Of a DNA stretch of 64,000 nt, positions 1 to 11,429 are shown piece by piece. The notes below the pieces were generated by a model. The model did no database searches. It saw only the letters and a program-made list of their open reading frames with translations, and had not been told where the DNA came from. The first letter of the stretch is position 1, and each line of letters begins with the position of its first letter. The translations under genes and the position numbers were made by a program. Origin of the DNA: Callaeas wilsoni (Eukaryota; Chordata; Aves; Passeriformes; Callaeidae); the NCBI GenBank assembly GCA_013398955.1, contig VWPU01017401.1, positions 558,001 through 622,000 on the forward strand, written 5' to 3'.

Positions 1-3000
1 AAGAATTACATGTATAAATGCACAGAATTTTTGCCTGAAGAAACTGCGACATCACTAGGAACAGAAGGAAGTCCAGAAACCCCATAGGTTTTCCAAATAA
101 TCACTACTAATACAAAGGATACTGTAAGACCAGGGACTGGTTAAACATGGGTAAAATCAGCAGCTCTGTCAGTAAGAGGCTGATGCATGAAATTTGAGAC
201 CAAACAAGTGCCAGAGACATCAGAAACAGAAGAGAAACAAAAGTCTTAGAAAGTGGCCAGTCATTCCCAGACAGTTTTTCAGCCTCTTGAACAGCAGTCT
301 TCTGCAATAAAATGCTCTGCTAAGCCAGGGAAGCCAAATGCATTTTAACGGTATCAAACGTCGATAGCAAAATTGCAGGAGAATACATATATGAAGAACA
401 ATGCCAAGTTACAGACCCAGATTTTTGGAAGCAAAGGCCAGCAGCAGCAGGGACAGCAACAGGAGCAAGACTTTACCTGTGTCTGTAATGAGCTCATTTT
501 GCATTTATCTGGAAACTCCCATATGCATTAGCATATACACACTTTTGACTATAATAGCCATTATAATATCTCTTCATCTATGATGCATTGTTCAGATACT
601 TTTCTCAAAAGCAACCTTCATTAAGCTCATTTGTCTGAAATAGCCAGAATACTGAACAGCTGCAAGATCCCACACACTTGTCAAAGCTCATAGAAAAATA
701 TGAATGTCTTAACGTTGTGTTATTTGAGAATTGATATGTTATTATACTGTCTTTAAGGCTTTATTATAATGCATGTGCTCAAGAAAGGAGAGTTAAAACT
801 AAATAGTCATTCTTAATTTGGGGATTTCATTTAAGCTAAGCCGTAAAACACTAAGATGGGCAAATGCTGCCATTTCCTTCAGTGATCATTTAGGTGGATG
901 TAATTTATATACTTGTGTTTTTATGTGCATAAATGGTGGGTGACATGAGCTCTGTAGCAGGAACAAGAACAAGTAGCAAGAACAAATCTTGAGAAAGCTA
1001 TAAGGTTCAAAACAGCAACAAAAAACCCCTAGTATGCGACTTTATTTTTTATCCTCTCGATACTTTTTTGGCTGCCTCCTTTGACTCTGCATTGTGCAAA
1101 CTGCATTCATTCTGTGTTCTTATCAGTTGCCAGTTACATTATATTGCCACTTATAACTGTTTCCTGACCAAGTTAAAACAACATATCAGCCCTAAATGAG
1201 GTTTCAGCAAAAAATCTCATACAAACAAGATATTCGGACCTACAGAGGTGCCCTTGAAACAGCTAAACTTCTAGTCCTTGACACTATGTCACTCAGACCT
1301 ACACCCTGGAAAACTGAGGTGGGTTTTCTCATATTACTGTCAAGATGTGTGGCAGAAAGTATGAAGTGGAAAAGTCTTCCACAGATCTGATGGTCTTAAT
1401 AACTATAGCATTTGCCATTCTCCTTGCATTTCTGTTAGTATAGTTTGGGAGAAACAGATTCAGTTCACGCCTCCCTTCTAAATCTTCAATATTTATTTTG
1501 ATTCTTTATGTTAATAAATAAATAAAATCCAGAGCCTTAGTTGCAGTATAAAACAGCACAATTCACTGCTGGGGCATAGAATTGATATACTAGATATTTC
1601 TCATTTATTAGCTTCATTCCTTTGCCTAGTCTCCTGCAGTAATGTTATTATTTCCCATGAGGGTCACATGAGATTTTTTCCCTTACTTGCTTTGTACATG
1701 TCTTTCTGTGTGTGCTTATTTATTTAATAGGCATTTTCTCCCTTTATCTGCTACTTATTTAAAGCTTTCACTATACCCATTTGATCTGAATACATTGGCT
1801 ATGCACGGCCTGTGCAACCAGGTCTGCTCTTAATGGTGTATTTACACCAGGTTTTCACATAATACCAAAGAGATCCATAACCAAAGTGATTTAGAAGATG
1901 ATTTCAATGTCCCTTTCCCCAGAACTGCTCTCCCTTTCTCAACAAGTAGGAAATGGCACTGAAGGGAAAGGATTTGCTTGCAACTCTGCTGTAAAAGCAC
2001 TTTTCTCTCCTTCAAAGCAATCTCCCTGAGGGGCAAAAATTATACCAGGTTCTCAGAACAGGTATTTACTTTAAGAATAGGCCTTTCTGGCGCCTGTTGG
2101 AGACACGGTGCTAGTTCACAGACTCTTTACGATGTACAGCCCCCTCCCTCACCTGATCTACTCAGGAAACACAGACACCCTGTGAGTAGCTGCAGCCCTT
2201 CTCTCTCCTGGCTCTGTCCTGGAGGACAATGGGGGAAGTTGAGCATGGCCAAATTCCAGCCATCCCACCTCCCTGCTCTCACTGTGGGGGAGTGACAGAC
2301 AGCCTCAGTGCACAACTTGACCAAAACTTTTATTGCAGGTACTGTGATGCCACGAGCCCCTTCAAATCTGGCACTGAGAAGCAATTGTGGTGAGAGGACA
2401 TTACTCACAAATCTGGCCAAGTGCTGAGGGGCAGCATTTCAGGGAGACCAAGTCAAGACTCCCAGTGTTCTCTCCATCAGCAAAACTTCATCACCCTCTT
2501 CCCCAAGCCACTCCCCTGTTAGTGAGTGCAATGGACAACACTGAAATTACTGAAGGCTTCATTCAGCTTTGTTTGACAAAATGGCTGTGGGGAGCGAGTG
2601 GGCTTATAGTTTTTAACAGAATTGAAACATCCTCACACAGTTTTGTAAACTGGCATATAAATGTGGTGAAGGCCTCTAAGACTCCATAAACTCAACTACC
2701 ACAGCAAAACATCTGCTTAGACACCACTCTGCCTTAGGTGGCTGAAGACTCAGGTTTTGACAAGACTTAAAGAAGTGCTGCCTGGAAAGCTTTTAAAGCA
2801 GAATCTTTGCTCCAACTACGCTGAAAAGGTCAAGTGCTTTTTCTTTACCTCCTTGCCTTTCAGAGGCACTCAGGTCTAAACCACAGAGATCTCCATTTTA
2901 AGTTTCTACTTGCCTCATTTAGTAACATCATGCCTTTTGTCAACTCAGGAAATTTTTTGGTTTTCAATAATGAAGGAAGACTTAAATACAAAAGCTAATC

Positions 3001-6000
3001 TCAGCCCTGAATGCAACCAAGATATTCTCAAGGGAGTCTTCTATCCCTTTTAATCTAGGAGAAGAAATGAAAATAGCAAGCGTAGCAGCCTAACGGAATT
3101 TAATGGAAATAACCAGTCTAAATAACATTTTGCCCTCTTTCCTACTTCACAGAAAACAGTCAGTTAGTCAAAATTAACATTTTGTGTTTACAGACAATCC
3201 CAGCAAGATCTCCAAACTCACCCCCTCCTCCAGCTGAGAGCCACTAGCCAAAGCTGACTCCTCTAGGAAGAGCAGGCAGTTGGTCATCCCATCGCAGTGG
3301 GAAATGGCAGCAAACCTGCCCATATTCAGCTGCTACCCACTCCCCACAGCTGTCCTCAGCACGTGGCAACTGAGACTGGCTTCTTCTGGTTGCACTCTTC
3401 AAGCCGTCGAAGAGTGACCAGCCAGGTACTACCTCCCCACCTCACAGGCTGGGAGGAAGAGAAGTGCTCAAGTTATGGAAGATGCATGAGCACCCAGGTC
3501 CTGCTTAGGTGCCTGATATCCATTAGCTTTACCCAGTATATTTTCATGTTGTAGGAATCCAGAGAGCCTGCTTCTGAGGGACCTTATCAGTAACTGTCAA
3601 TACAGTCCGAAAGGAAAACGAAGCTTGCTTCTGAGAGTCACCTCCAGCAATTTCTTCCCACTCCAGGTTTGAACAAGTCATCTCAAGAAAATCTAAGCAG
3701 TCTCCTGTATCTCCTGACACACATAGTTTTTTAACTGATGCTTCTACCAACAAGTTGTATTATAGGCTTTACATATCTGTAAGTCCTTTAGAAATAATAG
3801 AAAGGACAAGTTAGACCCATTTTGCAGGCCTATAGGACAAGATTTCCGTCACTGCAATTCCTGTAATAAATTTTGTTTTCTGTGAGAACACTGCTGTCGA
3901 ACACCATTTTTCAGTGTGGCCACAGGCCTTCACTAATTACAAAGCTGCTCTTCGGCTCTTCAAAGCTCTTCCTTTACACCCCTAGGAAGAGATTATCAGC
4001 AATTCATGGAGAGAAGAAGCCCATGTATCTCCACTATTTACTTAGCTCTTCACCAATCATTCACATGTCAAACTTTGTACAGGACATGTCAGATAACAGA
4101 AGCAAGCCAGAAGGGAAGAGCACACATAGCAGTTGCTAGCATGTTGTCTTCTGTCTCCTTTAGCCAAAAACCTCATGAGGTGGCTGTATGGTGCATTAGA
4201 GAGAGCTTCACACAAACAGCCTTTCTTGCAGAAGGGGTTTCTTTAAGCCTATCTTAGAGTTCACATTGCAGACCAGATCAAAAGATGTTTTCCTCCATTT
4301 TAATAGAGAAATCCGAGACAGATCGTATCAGGAAAGAAAGAGAGTAAAAGAAAGACGGAGAGGTTACTTGGCAATTAGGCAATCTTGATTATTTCCTTCT
4401 TGTCTTGCTAAATCTTTCAGCTGGCTATTGGGTGGAAATGATTTTCTATTCTATTTGACACTGGCTTCACAGCTAATTTGGTTTCCATCTATCTACCTAA
4501 TCCATTTTATCTATCAGTTCTAATTCAGTCCTATCCCTGCTTTTATCTGCATGCTTCCCATAAGTGTAAACAACAACAAGCATATTTTCTTCTTATACGG
4601 AGGAAAAATAAGCTTGTTTTTCAGGTGAAAGGCACAAGAGCAAGAGCAAGGTTCTTTTAGTTTACATTTTCACTCCCAAAGGGAGGTCACACGAGGATGC
4701 AGATACCCTCTCTGATGGGGCAAGGATTTAGCACCCTTTTCTTCATGCACCAGAGAACTCCAATATACAGATCCAAGTCACTGAGAATGCTGTGTCATCT
4801 GTGTCACTCTACCTGACCAAGCATATAATGCAGCTACACACAGAAGTGATACAGCCTCACAGAGATGTTAGTAGCTCTCCCAGGAATCTGAACATCGCAT
4901 CAAAGCCTTTTAAATGGGCCATGCATCCAAGGGACAGATGGAGAAGACAGTGGCAGATCATGGCAATGTGTCCCTCGATAGCTGTTTCCCTGAGCAGGTC
5001 TGTTGCCAACCCCTCAATCAATGGGCACTTCTTCAGTTGTAAGGGCTCACCTCCAGACAGGGAAACTCCAGTCCCCATGGTACACCTGTGACAAAGCCAT
5101 GAATGTGCAGGCAACTCAGGCACCCAGACAAGTATTTCTCATCATCACAGGAAAAGTATTCTTGTCAACACACCCACTGGACTTAGTAGCTTTCTTCACA
5201 AAAGTCGTGTTCATAATCGCTTGCCCTATACATTAAAAGAAGCATCAAGTCTCAGGGCTGAAAAGTTTTAAATGCTTAGTTGAAACTCTGCTGTGACTAA
5301 CAGTGTGCTTTTCCATGGCCTTGGAAACCCTGTGGCTCACAGTGTGCATGATAGCCAGGATCACAAGGCTCTTACTTCACATCTGCTATTGCTGCAGCAC
5401 ATCTGCCATTTACAACCAACTGTATATGAATCACTTCCTCCCTCTGGTGTAAGAAGCAACCTGAGGTCCTCAGTTTGAAAGGAGTAGAAGCACAAGGTAT
5501 TACATTAAGCCTTTGATTCATAATTAAGTAAGCCTTGAGACTCATCTGGGAATTTTGCCAGACAACTTTACACACGAGTACAGGAACTTTGAGAAACTCA
5601 TTTATGGTGTCACCCTGAAAACTAGAGGCATGTCCAAGATGCAGTCTCACAGAGCAGGAACTTTTCTCCTGTAGAATGGTCTCTTTCTTATGATAGTAGC
5701 TAGCCACTGCAAGAGACACTTAGACAAATCAGCTCACAGAAAAAGCAAGAAGATTAAATAATTCCATCTATTGCTATATTGGCTTCAGTGCATTCCTGAG
5801 AACCTGAGGAAGGGAAATGCTGTGGCGATTTTTGTCCCATCCCTTGCTAACTCATTTTTTGAGATGTCCTCTTTTCTTGTTCAGACCCCTAACTCCTTAA
5901 ACACTCTTTCTCTGTTTTGCTGGGGCTGCTGCCTTCGTTAGAAAGATTTTCAGCTTTGATTAATTATTGAGCCTGTACTGCTGAGGGCTTTCTATTCTCC

Positions 6001-6614
6001 AGTTCTCATTACTGATGCCTTGCAGCTTGTGTGCTTCACTGGTCCCATTGCAGGATTTGATGGATGCACCCGTGAAGTTTTCCTGCCTGCAAAGCCAGTC
6101 TTGCCTTTTGCTGATTTTGTTTGGTGGGCAGGGAATTTCGCCCTTGGCTACAGTGAGCAGTAAAGCATACGCACTGGGCAAAGTGTTATTGTTATTATTA
6201 CGGTGGAAGCAGCATGAAATTCTTGCTTCTTTGCTTTCTGCATTTTCTCCCTTTAAATCTGTTTCAAAAATTCTCCCCAGCGGCCATTTTATTCTCAAAG
6301 TTGCTGCATCTTCTTACAGAAGATTCACCAATACATCGCCCTCTCATGGGAGACCGATATTCTTTCTGGTTGTTTGCTTTAATCTGGAATGAAAGGCTAT
6401 GCATAGCAAAAAATATGTTTTGTTTTGACTCCTTGTGCTTGGCTGCATAATCACAGCTAGCGTTGACCAAAACATTTTTCTTTATTTTGATGAAAGAAAA
6501 CTCTTATTTGTGATAACTCAGACTTAAGACAAGGGTCTGATGCTCTGTGAAAGAGGTAGCCCAATGGGAGTGCAGAGGCTGTGGTAGGTTCTGTGTCACA
6601 GCTTCTGTGAAGCC
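1..6614. other. Unique AT-rich non-coding stretch
   Basis: No gene is supported here. The open frames are short; the longest is about 125 codons near 6015-6392 plus, has no family resemblance, and is within chance expectation. The segment is AT-rich, especially 480-1100, with no recognisable repeat family. A small inverted repeat around ATTA lies at 521-536 (ATATGC, ATTA, GCATAT). A short GAAAACTGAGG string near 1308-1318 recalls the core of MIR-type SINEs but is too short to call. Confidence 0.6.
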
Positions 6615-6826
6615 CTGGAGGAAGAATTTTTTTACAATGGGTGGTAATACACTGGAACAGGTTGCCAAGAGAGGTGGCGGATGCCTCATCCCTGGAAACG
6701 TTCATGGTCAGGTTGGCTGGGACTCTGAGCAGCCTGATCTAGTTGAAGATGTCTCTGCCTGTTGCAGGGGAGTTGAACTAGATGGTCTTTAAAGGTCTCT
6801 GCCAACCCAAACTGTTCTATTTGATC
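6615..6826 (+). mobile_element. CR1 LINE, 5'-truncated 3' end, sense orientation
   Basis: This is the 3' tail of a CR1 (chicken repeat 1) non-LTR retrotransposon. The order of recognisable blocks matches the remembered CR1 consensus: ACTGGAACAGGTTGCC, then AGAGAGGTGGCGGATGCC, ATCCCTGGAAACGTTCA, GTCAGGTTGGCTGGGACTC, TGATCTAGTTGAAGATGTC, and AACTAGATGGTCTTTAAAGG followed by CCAACCCAAACTGTTCTAT. The terminal ATTCTATG-type repeat has decayed to about one copy. No reverse transcriptase remains, as is typical of 5'-truncated insertions. It is dead but only moderately diverged, younger looking than the fragments at 17087-17260. Confidence 0.93.
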
Positions 6827-9800
6827 AGACGTTTATAAGGTTTTTTATTCTGTTCCAGCACTAATGTGCATCTTATGTCCTGATTGCTCTGCATTCGGGC
6901 AGCATGAAGAAAGAAGTGGTATCTAAGATCTGGTGAGTTTGAAAGCTTATACAGCCCTGGGATGGCCAGACAGGATCCTGGGAAAGGGGCTGGGACAGCT
7001 TAAGGCTTGTCTGGGACATCAGCCTGCAGGTGGGGCTCAGAATCAGTGCTGGTGAGGGTACCCGGGGTCAGACATAGCCCAGAAATGACTGGGCAAAGCC
7101 ACGGTGAGGGAGCTGGGCTGCAGCCGGGCCGGGACATCAGCTGCAGGATGGAGGTCTGGATAAACGCTGCGCGTGGCCGTGCCTGAGCTACACAGGCACC
7201 TCTGTGTGTGATGTAGGTCAGGCAGCAGCTGAATGGCAAAGGTTCAGTTTAAAAGCAACTCCCACAGCAAAGGAGACTTGTCCTGTAGAAGCCTCTGACA
7301 GTGTTTTCTGAGGCACTCTGTCCAAGGCCACCAAAAGAAGCAGGGCCATCCTCGCCTGCACAGTCTCAAAGCTGGCTCTGAGCCCCAGCAGCCAGACCTC
7401 TGTGAGGAGGGATGCTATCAGCATCCCCTTCAATCTCCTCCTGCCTCTACCCTTTGTTAGAAAGGTCCTGGAGCAACTGTCTGTGGCCTGCTTGAAAAAC
7501 TCATACATCTTTCACTTTGCAGCAACAATGGGAACAAAAAAAGAACTAGATGAAAGACTAAAATAAATATCTTTGACACAGATAATCAGTTGGCTGTACT
7601 TCACCATCACCTGAGGTTGTGTAACTGTGTGGGCATGATCTCAGCAAATACAAAGGACTGAAGCCCAATTTAACTACCACTGTGGATCGAGTCACTGCTC
7701 CAAGGGCAGGAAAACACACAGACAAGCAGTGCCGGTTGACTTCTTTAGCCACAGAAACTCATTAGCCCAAGCAGATGATGTACATACAGTCAGAGGTAAG
7801 AGTGGGCACTCACATCCCCTCTCACAGACACGTAGGTATCCCACATGTACACGGACTCCCTTCTTTCCCTACTACTTCCCAATTCAAGTATTCCCCCACC
7901 ATAATTACCTTGGCTGCTTTTAACCCATCCTGCACTCTGAAAACAGTTTATCAGAAACATCTGTCTTGAACCTAATGTAAAATCAGAGAGGGTGGTTAGG
8001 TTGTGTTTTGTTTCCAAGGCAGGAGTATTATTAAAGCATTGCAAATGCCAAAGATGGGGCTTAGATCCATCTGATAGAGCACACCTCGTCTCCCTCCCAG
8101 TGCTTGCTGTGACTACACACCAGAAGAACAAGAAAACAAAGCCAACGGTAAATCCACGATCATTTAATCAAGGGACTGAGCCCTTCGCAATATTTGCACC
8201 AACACTATTTACTCCGACGCTCCATCACACAGCACGCTCAGCAAAAGCCTAGCACAACACACACACTGCAAACATCAGAAACATGGGCTTGTGTTCTGCA
8301 TGCTGTAAGCACAGCCTGATGCATGTGGAGAATCACAGCTGCCAGAATGCGCAGGGACAAGGCTCAGGGAGCAGGTCCCACACGGCAGCAAAATCCCTGT
8401 CAATCAAAGCAACAACCTTTGTTTCCTCATTTGTACCTTGGTGGGTTTGGAGCAAGGCTGACCCTAAACCTGCACCTGACACTGCCCTTTGAACAGGCTC
8501 ACAGGTCTGCACACAAATGGCTCCTCTCTGCTCAAGGAGTGATTGGAGCCCTGAGGATTCCTGGCCAGAGTAAAAGGCTTGTAAATCCCCTGCCACTACC
8601 ATTTCTGCACTAGAGCAGGATGACTGTGCCCTGCAACTGTGCACTGACAAGGCTCAGCATCTTTCTTTATTTTAAAGGCACATGGCAGCTTTCATCTGCA
8701 AGTCAATATTGGTGAGAAAGTCTTCTGGGATCCAATATAAGTAGCATAGCTTTTCAGACACAGCAGCATTCTGATGGCATATTAAAAACCTATGTGAATC
8801 ATAAATCCCATTTCTTTAGGAACTGAGTCCCATCAGGGCACAAGGCTGAGGGAAAAATGAGCTATTCTGCATATAGCTAGGAGATGATGATGATCTATGT
8901 AGATAAGACACAGACATTCTGTCGTGAATTTTTTGTGACTGTTGCTACTTTTTAAACAAAAATTTAAAATAATGGCGTAGGCTTCCTTGTCACACACCAG
9001 AGACAAAACGCTGCTTCTACTAATAAAGGTGCAAACAAATTTTTTGAAAGCTCTGCATACAACTGCCTTACGCCGACTGAAGAATAAAAATGAACAAATT
9101 TCTTACACACAGGATAATCACATTGCTGAAGTAAACCTTGCCTCTCCTAAGGTTGTGAGCAAGCGAAAGGCTGGAGTGTGTGTATGTGTGAGCAACAGCG
9201 TGTGTGAGTCTGACAGAGACTGAGTTGCTGTGTGCTGAGCAGCAGGACAGAAGAATAGTTGATCTCATCCTCGGGAAAGCAAGCTACAGAAGCTTGAGGG
9301 AGTCAGACTTCTGGCACGCAGGAGTAGGAACATTAATCCCAGAGTGTAGGCAGTGATGGACGGCAGGTGAGCAGATGGGGAGGCAGGTCTGGAGTGCAAA
9401 GACGGCAGCTTGGAACAAACCCTGTTTGAGCTCTGGGCAAACACAGCTCAGCAAAATAGGGGCAGCAGTACCCAGGGAATCAGTCTGCAACAGCTTACCC
9501 AGCTCACTTTCAATGCAGCAAGTTAGCCAGCATTCCCGCATGCCAACAATCTCACCCTCTTGGTCTTGCAGCTTTGTCTCCTGCACTTCTCAAAACAAAA
9601 GGTTTCCAATTTTATGCATAAGCTAGGACATCTGATCAGCTCAGAAACCTGGACTTCATCCAGTTTGAAATCCACTGGGAGGAGGACAGCCCAACTCCAA
9701 AGTTGCCTGGATGCCAAGATTCTCAGGCTGAAGTCCTTCTCCTTATTTCCCTGAATGCCATCCTCTCTCCCTCCTGCCTCACAGTTGGTTTGGACAGAGT

Positions 9801-10644
9801 TATCTGCCTAGCTCTTGGACCCTGATCAGAAGCTGAGCTGGGGGCTAGCCTTTACCATCTGTCCAGGTGGCCCCTTTGCAGCAAGATACTGTCCCACGTG
9901 TGCTGTATGCATCCATCAGATTCAGGCCTTTGCCAGCTTGGCTCTGGGAATGAATCACTGCACTCTCCTTTATCTGAAAGGCGAGCTTGTGCCAGCCTCT
10001 CCATGATCCTCTAGACACGTGCCCTCCCTGGGTACCTGGTGCTTTCACAGTCACCACAGCATTTGCTGAGCCTTGCACTTGTCCGCGTGAGATCCACAGA
10101 ACTCTATCCATCCTGGTTTCTGCTGCAGAATAGTTTTGAGTAAAACACCGGAACGATACTTTCTTTAGTCCACAACCTGTATTTTTAACTCCCTGTCCTG
10201 GAATCCTCCCACAGTGAAGTTTCAAGGGACCAACAGAAGAAGAAAAAAAGCCTCTGCTTTTCTGCCACCTACAAATTAAGAAAATCTCACCATTTTTAAC
10301 CTGACAAAAACATACCACAGCTGGACTGGGGAAGCCCATCTCTTTGAAAGAACCACGCAGGCCAGTCCCCTACCTCACTGTATCTCGGGAAAACAAAGAA
10401 AAAATGGAAAAACATCCTTTTTTCCTTGGCAAGGCTCTAGATGGGGACAACTTGCTGCATATTTTCTGTGAGGAGAAAGATAAAAATCTCAGCTATTTAA
10501 GTCTGCATGCATTTGTCTTCCACACAAAGCTGATAGCACTTTAGCACACATGCCGCGTACAACTGTATCCGCAATTAATGAATACTTGCATCATAAGTAC
10601 ATTCAGTAGGAAAAAGGGATCCTCTTCTCCACTTTTAGAGATTG
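6827..10644. other. Non-coding stretch with a GC-richer patch
   Basis: No gene is supported. Around 6960-7180 base composition shifts to GC-rich with several CpGs, and a GGGACATCAGC-TGCAGG motif occurs twice (7012-7034 and 7131-7154). The minus-strand open frame 7218-7508 (96 codons, ATG start, rich in Leu, Ala and Val) lies just beyond; it has no recognisable domain and is within chance length. A GT-rich imperfect microsatellite lies near 9171-9211. The minus-strand frame 9845-10339 (164 codons) has scattered low-complexity residues and no family signature. Confidence 0.55.
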
Positions 10645-10693
10645 GGGGAGGGGGAGCCTGAGGGGGTGCTGGTGTTGGGGGAGGGTGCAGGGA
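10645..10693 (+). other. G-tract cluster, possible G-quadruplex
   Basis: Six G-runs occur in 49 bases: 10645-10649, 10651-10655, 10663-10667, 10678-10682, 10684-10686 and 10691-10693. Most loops are 1 to 7 nt, but the gap between the third and fourth tracts is 10 nt, so the strict G3+N1-7 rule is just missed unless one longer loop is allowed. It sits inside a CpG-containing, GC-richer interval (10620-11000). No promoter or gene start could be tied to it. Confidence 0.5.
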
Positions 10694-11411
10694 AGAAATC
10701 ATGCAGTGTGCAACATTAACCCGTTTGCTTGAGGCTACCAGGACACTCGAGCGGCACAGGGAAGGCTTTAATTTGTGCACTCCTGGTGCCCTCACCCGAC
10801 GCCAGCCACGGTCCCTGCTGAGCACAAGTGGCCAGGAGGCTGCCAAAGCTCAATGAGTGCCCTGGCCAGGGAGCAGGGCTGGATGCTTCCTTGGCTTTGT
10901 CTGTAAGAGACAGTGCCCCAGCAGACAGGCACCCTAGTCTGAAACAGCACAGCAGAGTGGAGAGGGAATCCAGCTGCTCTCACGGGTCCTCTGGCTGCAC
11001 CTTTCCTCTCTGTGCCCATCTCCTGCTTGCCTTGCACGCAGTTTGCTCATTCACTTGCTCACGCTCGCTCCTTCCTTTCCTCCCTCCCTCCAGCAGTGTC
11101 AGGGAGACAAGTGAAGGTTACTGTTTGGCATGTTTGTTTTTGCATTATTTATCTTGTAGAGGACAGAGGCAGACATCTAGAGGACAGTCTTAGGTCACAT
11201 GTGAATCCTTCCAAATGGGACTCAATAGCACAACCAGCCAAGTAGAAAACAGACTTGGACAGCCTCATGGAGGGAGGCAGCATTTGGAAAGGGATGTTGT
11301 GCTTCTATCTGGCCAAGGTACCTGGCAACACCACAGGTCTGCCTGTGATTCCACCTTCCTCATTTCTTCTCCTTCTTTTCCAAACACTCCTTAAAGTGGG
11401 TACAATCCTTC

Positions 11412-11429
11412 TTTTTTTTTTTTTTTTTT
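11412..11429. repeat. Poly-T tract (T18)
   Basis: Eighteen uninterrupted T residues, then a short interruption and another T-rich run before a C-rich segment. A simple homopolymer, likely length-polymorphic. It may be the reverse-complemented A-tail of a decayed retroposon, but no target-site duplication was identified. Confidence 0.95.

Noticed and set aside
7218..7508. Leu/Ala-rich minus-strand frame (96 codons) as a small membrane protein
   Set aside because: The hydrophobicity follows from a CT/AG-biased strand. There is no clear transmembrane spacing and no family match that I know.
9845..10339. 164-codon minus-strand frame as a gene
   Set aside because: No motif, signal peptide or domain is visible, and there is no splice or promoter context. 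Two or so frames this long are expected by chance.
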